Part shown: piece by piece, positions 60,744 to 64,000 of the stretch
Numbering within the stretch: the stretch's first letter is position 1
Layout of the letters: the number at the start of each line of letters is the position of its first letter
Source: Lentisphaeria bacterium
GTDB lineage: Bacteria > Verrucomicrobiota > Lentisphaeria > Victivallales > Victivallaceae
Length of the DNA stretch: 64,000 nt
Assembly: GCA_018265615.1 (NCBI GenBank)
Contig: JABLYX010000003.1
Location: 95,151 to 159,150, forward strand
Direction: 5' to 3'
The notes under the pieces: generated by a model
Databases searched by the model: none
Told to the model about the DNA's origin: nothing
The model's input: the letters and a program-made list of their open reading frames with translations, nothing else
Position numbers and translations under genes: made by a program

Positions 60744-63263
60744 TTACTTTCCCCGCAGCGGCAGCATGGCGGAACCGAGCGGGGCGAGGTCAACTTCTCC
60801 CTCCGGCAGCCGGACGCGCGGATTCACCGCGCGGGGCAGGGGGCCTCGGTACGGGCGGTCGGGCGAGGTGTTTTCGATGAGCAGCCACTCTCCGTTCCGC
60901 ATGAGCCGGAGCGGCCCGGCGTCCGGATAGTATTCGGCTTTGGCAAAATCCAGGATATTGCGGAAGAACTGCCGCTCCTGCTCCGGTGACAGGAGAGGCC
61001 GCTCGTTGCCGGAGGCGTCGGCGCAGTGCAGCAGCCCGCCGAAGTGGATGCTGCTGCGCCCCGCATCGGCGAGGAGCGTGAAAACCGGTTCCCCCGAACC
61101 GTTCCGGGCAAGGACTTTGCCGCTCATTCCGGCGGCATGGGGCAGGGGGCGGCCCTCGAGTCCCGGCGCGTCATACGGTACGGCGAGGCCGCTGAGACCG
61201 GCGAGGAGCGGGTGTACGCCGGTTTCGAATTGCAGTGTCGTCGCTGTCTCTGCGATTTTTCCGCCGGTCGGGAAGATCGTCCGGTTTCCGCCCGGCTTCG
61301 GCCAGGCATGGCTCAGCGTGAAGTCGAATTCCTCCGGGGCGATGCGGGCCTGCAACCGTTTCGGCCCCGGCGCGGCGACGCTCCCGGCCCAGCCGAGCGC
61401 GAGGATATCCGCGGAAGTTGCGGTGAGCGCCTCGCGCATCCAAGGGTAGACCGCCGGCTGCAGGACGATCACGAGCCTGTAACGGTCGAGCAGCTCCTTC
61501 GAAACATACCCCTCCGTCAGGAAGTCGAACGAAGCGTTGAGCTCGAGCAGCGGCTTCAGGATATGCAGCTGGAGCTGCTGCAGCCGGTGCGGCAGCCAGC
61601 GGTCTTTCTCCAGCACGGCGAAGAGCGAGATCGACGGCAGGATGACGGCGACGTCGGAATATTTGCCGGAGGTGCGGTATTGTTTGACTTCATTGACGTT
61701 CTTCGCGAGTTTGTTCAGCAGCTCCGGCGTCAGGGCGGAGCCTTTCATGCCGTGATAGCGCGTCAGATGGTTCGACGGTCTGTTTCCCGGATAGTCTCCG
61801 AGAACGATCGGCACGGGGTGCACGCCCTCCAGCGCGGCATACCGGGCATAGGTGAGGGCGCGGGTTTCATCGACATACGGCGACCAGAGGTCGTATTCGA
61901 GCAGATTCAGCTTCCGGGAGTGGCCGAGCGTGTTGAGGCGGGTGTAGCTGAAGGTCGTTCCGCCGTCCAGGCCGTCCGGCCCCGGCACGCGGGGATAGAT
62001 GTTCGAGGAGTAGTAGAAGTCGAAATCCGGATTCAGTTCGATGAAGCCCGGCTCGAGCCCCCGGAGGCTCTGGGCCCCGACATAGTGCATGGTTCCGGCG
62101 AGTGCGGCGGGGTTTTCCTCCTTGATGATCCGGGCGAGCTTTGCGATGTAGTCCGCCCCGGCGCGGCTCCGCCAGTACGACCAGAGATAAGAGTCCGCGT
62201 CGAGCAGGATCCCGCCGTCGGAGACGGCCGGCCATCCCGTTGCGCCGCGCCCGAGTTTCTTCATGAAATCCCGGTACGAGGCGAACGCCTCCGGGCTGAA
62301 GCCGGAGAGGTAGGTCATCTGCGGCCACGGCTCCGTGTCATAGAAGAATTCCGGCGACATCAGCGTGTAGCCGAAGAGGTACGGATTGTTGTCGCGGTAG
62401 TAGCGGACGGCGGCGCGGAAACCGGTCAGGTACTCCCGCATGAACGCTTCGTCGAAGAAGTTCACCGTCCGGTGCTGTTCGCGCAGGCCGGTTTTCTCAC
62501 GCCCGTCCTTGCTGCGGAGGATCACATCCTTCGGGCGCAGCGAGGCGGCGCTGAAGGTTGCGACCGGGTGGAACCGGGCGAGGATCCGGGTCCCGTAGCG
62601 CATCGGCAGATACATCTCGTTTTCGCCGGGGAGATACCGGTACTCTTCGCCGATCGTTTTCCCGGCGGGATTGCGGAAGATATACAGCCCGCGTTCCGAT
62701 GCGTCATACGGCAGTTGTGAGTAAACCTGAAAAAGTTTTTCCGGCGTGACGCTGTAGAGCATCATCATCGTGAGCTCCGGAACCGACTTCGGCGCGAGGC
62801 TGTCGTCGCGGAATTTGTCGTTGAGCGTGCGGGTCCCGAGCAGGATTTCGCGGAGGAAGGGCGATTTGTCCGCTTCGCGGCGGGCGAGACGGACGCGGTA
62901 CTGGACGAAGCGTCCGTCGTTCGGTGCGAGCGGGACGCTGTTCGGCAATGTGCGCCAGGCGGGCTCCGGGGAGTCCGCGGCGAACGGCTCCGGAGAGCTC
63001 CGGAACTGAACTGTCACCGTCGTTTTCGGGAGCTGGCTGCCGACCCAGCCGGGAAAGCGCAGCGATTTCCCGGCTCCGAGGTCGATGACGCGCGAAAGGA
63101 GCGTTCCCCCGGAGGCGTCCGGAGAAAGCTCGAGCAGCCCGGATGACGAAACCGTGACTCCGGACAGGGTTCCGGTTCTGAACTGTTCCGCGGTTTCGAG
63201 GAGCTCGGCGGCTCCGGCCAGCAGGGAGCAGGCGCCGAGAAAAGCGATGATCGTTTTCCGCAT
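60744..63263 (-). CDS. Large secreted glycosidase-like protein
   Basis: 839 aa. A signal peptide (MRKTIIAFLGACSLLAGAAEL) is followed by an N-terminal beta-sandwich and a TIM-barrel-like region from about residue 150 to 500 (LFGYTLMSPEFFYDTEPWPQMTYLSGFSPEAF, YWRSRAGADYIAKLARII, LNPDFDFYYSSNIYPRVPG, LNLLEYDLWSPYVDETRALTYARYAA). A class I glutamine amidotransferase-like or trimerisation-type alpha/beta region with VAVILPSISLFAVLEK and LVIVLQPAVYPWMREAL resembles the GH42 beta-galactosidase layout. Catalytic Glu residues are not assigned with confidence. It lies ten bases after a pseudopilin gene on the same strand. Confidence 0.65.
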   Translation of the reverse strand: MRKTIIAFLGACSLLAGAAELLETAEQFRTGTLSGVTVSSSGLLELSPDASGGTLLSRVIDLGAGKSLRFPGWVGSQLPKTTVTVQFRSSPEPFAADSPEPAWRTLPNSVPLAPNDGRFVQYRVRLARREADKSPFLREILLGTRTLNDKFRDDSLAPKSVPELTMMMLYSVTPEKLFQVYSQLPYDASERGLYIFRNPAGKTIGEEYRYLPGENEMYLPMRYGTRILARFHPVATFSAASLRPKDVILRSKDGREKTGLREQHRTVNFFDEAFMREYLTGFRAAVRYYRDNNPYLFGYTLMSPEFFYDTEPWPQMTYLSGFSPEAFASYRDFMKKLGRGATGWPAVSDGGILLDADSYLWSYWRSRAGADYIAKLARIIKEENPAALAGTMHYVGAQSLRGLEPGFIELNPDFDFYYSSNIYPRVPGPDGLDGGTTFSYTRLNTLGHSRKLNLLEYDLWSPYVDETRALTYARYAALEGVHPVPIVLGDYPGNRPSNHLTRYHGMKGSALTPELLNKLAKNVNEVKQYRTSGKYSDVAVILPSISLFAVLEKDRWLPHRLQQLQLHILKPLLELNASFDFLTEGYVSKELLDRYRLVIVLQPAVYPWMREALTATSADILALGWAGSVAAPGPKRLQARIAPEEFDFTLSHAWPKPGGNRTIFPTGGKIAETATTLQFETGVHPLLAGLSGLAVPYDAPGLEGRPLPHAAGMSGKVLARNGSGEPVFTLLADAGRSSIHFGGLLHCADASGNERPLLSPEQERQFFRNILDFAKAEYYPDAGPLRLMRNGEWLLIENTSPDRPYRGPLPRAVNPRVRLPEGEVDLAPLGSAMLPLRGK

Positions 63264-63272
63264 GACGGGCTC

Positions 63273-64000
63273 CTACTGGGAATCTTTGGAGAGATCCCAC
63301 GGGCCGCCGCGGGAGATCAGGACCGCCGACGGCACAGGCGTCGCGTGCCCGTCCCAGAAGACGACGTTGGCTTTCAGGTCGTGCCGGTAGGCGATCCTCG
63401 CGCCGGAGCCGCGGTCGGCGGAGCCGTTGCCGCTTTCTCCGCCGCTTTGGGTGTATCCCTCCCGTTCCCCGTAGTTGATCCAGTAGTCGGTCGAATCGGC
63501 GAACTGGATCTTGGCGGAGGGGCGCTTGACCATGCCGGTCTTGAAGCCCCGGAATTCGGCGGAGAAGCTGATGTATCCGGTGCTCATGGTGTAATTGAGC
63601 CCGTAGCTCCAGTCCATCATGTATCCGAACGGGGAGGCGCTGTTCTGGGCGTAAATCGCTTTGGGGCAGATGAACCCTTTCGGGACGCGGGTTGTGGATG
63701 AGACGTCGGGATTGACCCCGAGGTTTTTCCGGAAATCAGAATTCCAGTTGTACCCTTTGCGGTCGGAGCCCGCCGGGCCGTATGAAACCGGAACCGACCA
63801 GTCGCTGTTCGAATCGGCGTACATAATGTTGGCGCTGCCGAATCCCTTGAGCGTATTCAGGCACTGGGTCGCCGTGGCGCGGTCGCGCGCCTTGTTCAGC
63901 GCCGGCAGCAGAATCGAGGCGAGAATCGCGATGATCGCAATCACGACCAGAAGTTCGATCAATGTAAAATGTTGACGTATAACAATTGGTATGTGATGCT
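63273..64000 (-). CDS. Prepilin-type (H-X9-DG) pseudopilin (5' end outside window)
   Basis: The frame is open at the window edge, so the initiator lies beyond 64000. The visible leader reads [20 protein letters not shown], with His rather than Gly before the cleavage site. A shorter start at TTG 63962 would remove the leader and is unlikely. [15 protein letters not shown] continues the pilin helix. Near the C-terminus [12 protein letters not shown] is the H-X9-DG signature. It precedes the large secreted glycosidase-like gene and is the fourth such pairing in the window. Confidence 0.9.
   Translation of the reverse strand, partial: HHIPIVIRQHFTLIELLVVIAIIAILASILLPALNKARDRATATQCLNTLKGFGSANIMYADSNSDWSVPVSYGPAGSDRKGYNWNSDFRKNLGVNPDVSSTTRVPKGFICPKAIYAQNSASPFGYMMDWSYGLNYTMSTGYISFSAEFRGFKTGMVKRPSAKIQFADSTDYWINYGEREGYTQSGGESGNGSADRGSGARIAYRHDLKANVVFWDGHATPVPSAVLISRGGPWDLSKDSQ

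Noticed and set aside
1..64000. CRISPR arrays, insertion sequences, prophage and rRNA genes
   Set aside because: No regularly spaced repeats, transposase or integrase motifs, phage structural genes or rRNA sequence were seen.

Overview
The window looks like chromosomal DNA of a fermentative, carbohydrate-degrading member of the Lentisphaerota, most like Victivallis. This is inferred from gene content and style, not from a marker gene. It is GC-rich. It carries four prepilin-type genes with the H-X9-DG C-terminal signature, each beside a secreted glycosidase-like gene or a sugar-uptake gene. It also has a PEP-CTERM-like protein, AdhE and [FeFe]-hydrogenase-type proteins. No rRNA, transposase, integrase, phage gene or CRISPR array was seen.

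Layout. 1-4.5 kb: polyphosphate operon (ppx-like, ppk1, GNAT, hemolysin III), with ATGA overlaps at all three junctions. 4.6-8.9 kb (minus): LacI regulator, pseudopilin, secreted clan GH-A-like glycosidase. 9-14.8 kb: AraC regulator divergent from an operon of a DapA/NanA-family aldolase, a pseudopilin, a secreted propeller-like protein and a sodium:solute symporter. 14.7-19 kb: EptA-like transferase, hyaluronan-synthase-like glycosyltransferase, PEP-CTERM-like protein. 19.1-24.2 kb: LacI, pseudopilin, GH71/GH99-like secreted enzyme. 24.2-29.2 kb: RND efflux pump with a divergent MarR regulator. 29.2-37.5 kb: a small unknown gene, then adhE followed by a five-gene hydrogenase/redox-signalling operon resembling hfs clusters. 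37.5-44 kb (minus): MATE-MarR, sugar isomerase/epimerase-like protein, DUF349 protein and argC. 44.2-48.2 kb: htpG, tRNA-Ser(UGA), fucI. 48.3-51.9 kb (minus): mreB, DUF2156, a membrane protein and a GH18-like protein. 52-58 kb: glycosyltransferase 9, then four unrecognised or weakly recognised membrane proteins. 58-64 kb (minus): zinc-ribbon membrane protein, MFS transporter, then a pseudopilin (cut by the window end) followed by a large secreted glycosidase-like protein.

How it fits together. The repeated unit regulator + pseudopilin + secreted enzyme suggests substrate-specific modules for polysaccharide breakdown, perhaps each with its own pseudopilin for a type II-like secretion or surface system. 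FucI and the DapA-family aldolase would process released sugars. AdhE and the hydrogenase-type proteins would dispose of fermentation electrons, with a PAS-hydrogenase/PP2C pair as a likely redox sensor. Several promoters share TTGNNN, a 16-bp spacer and TATATT.

Limits: products are assigned from motifs and overall resemblance read by eye. No database or structure search was run. Promoters, operators and terminators are pattern matches.
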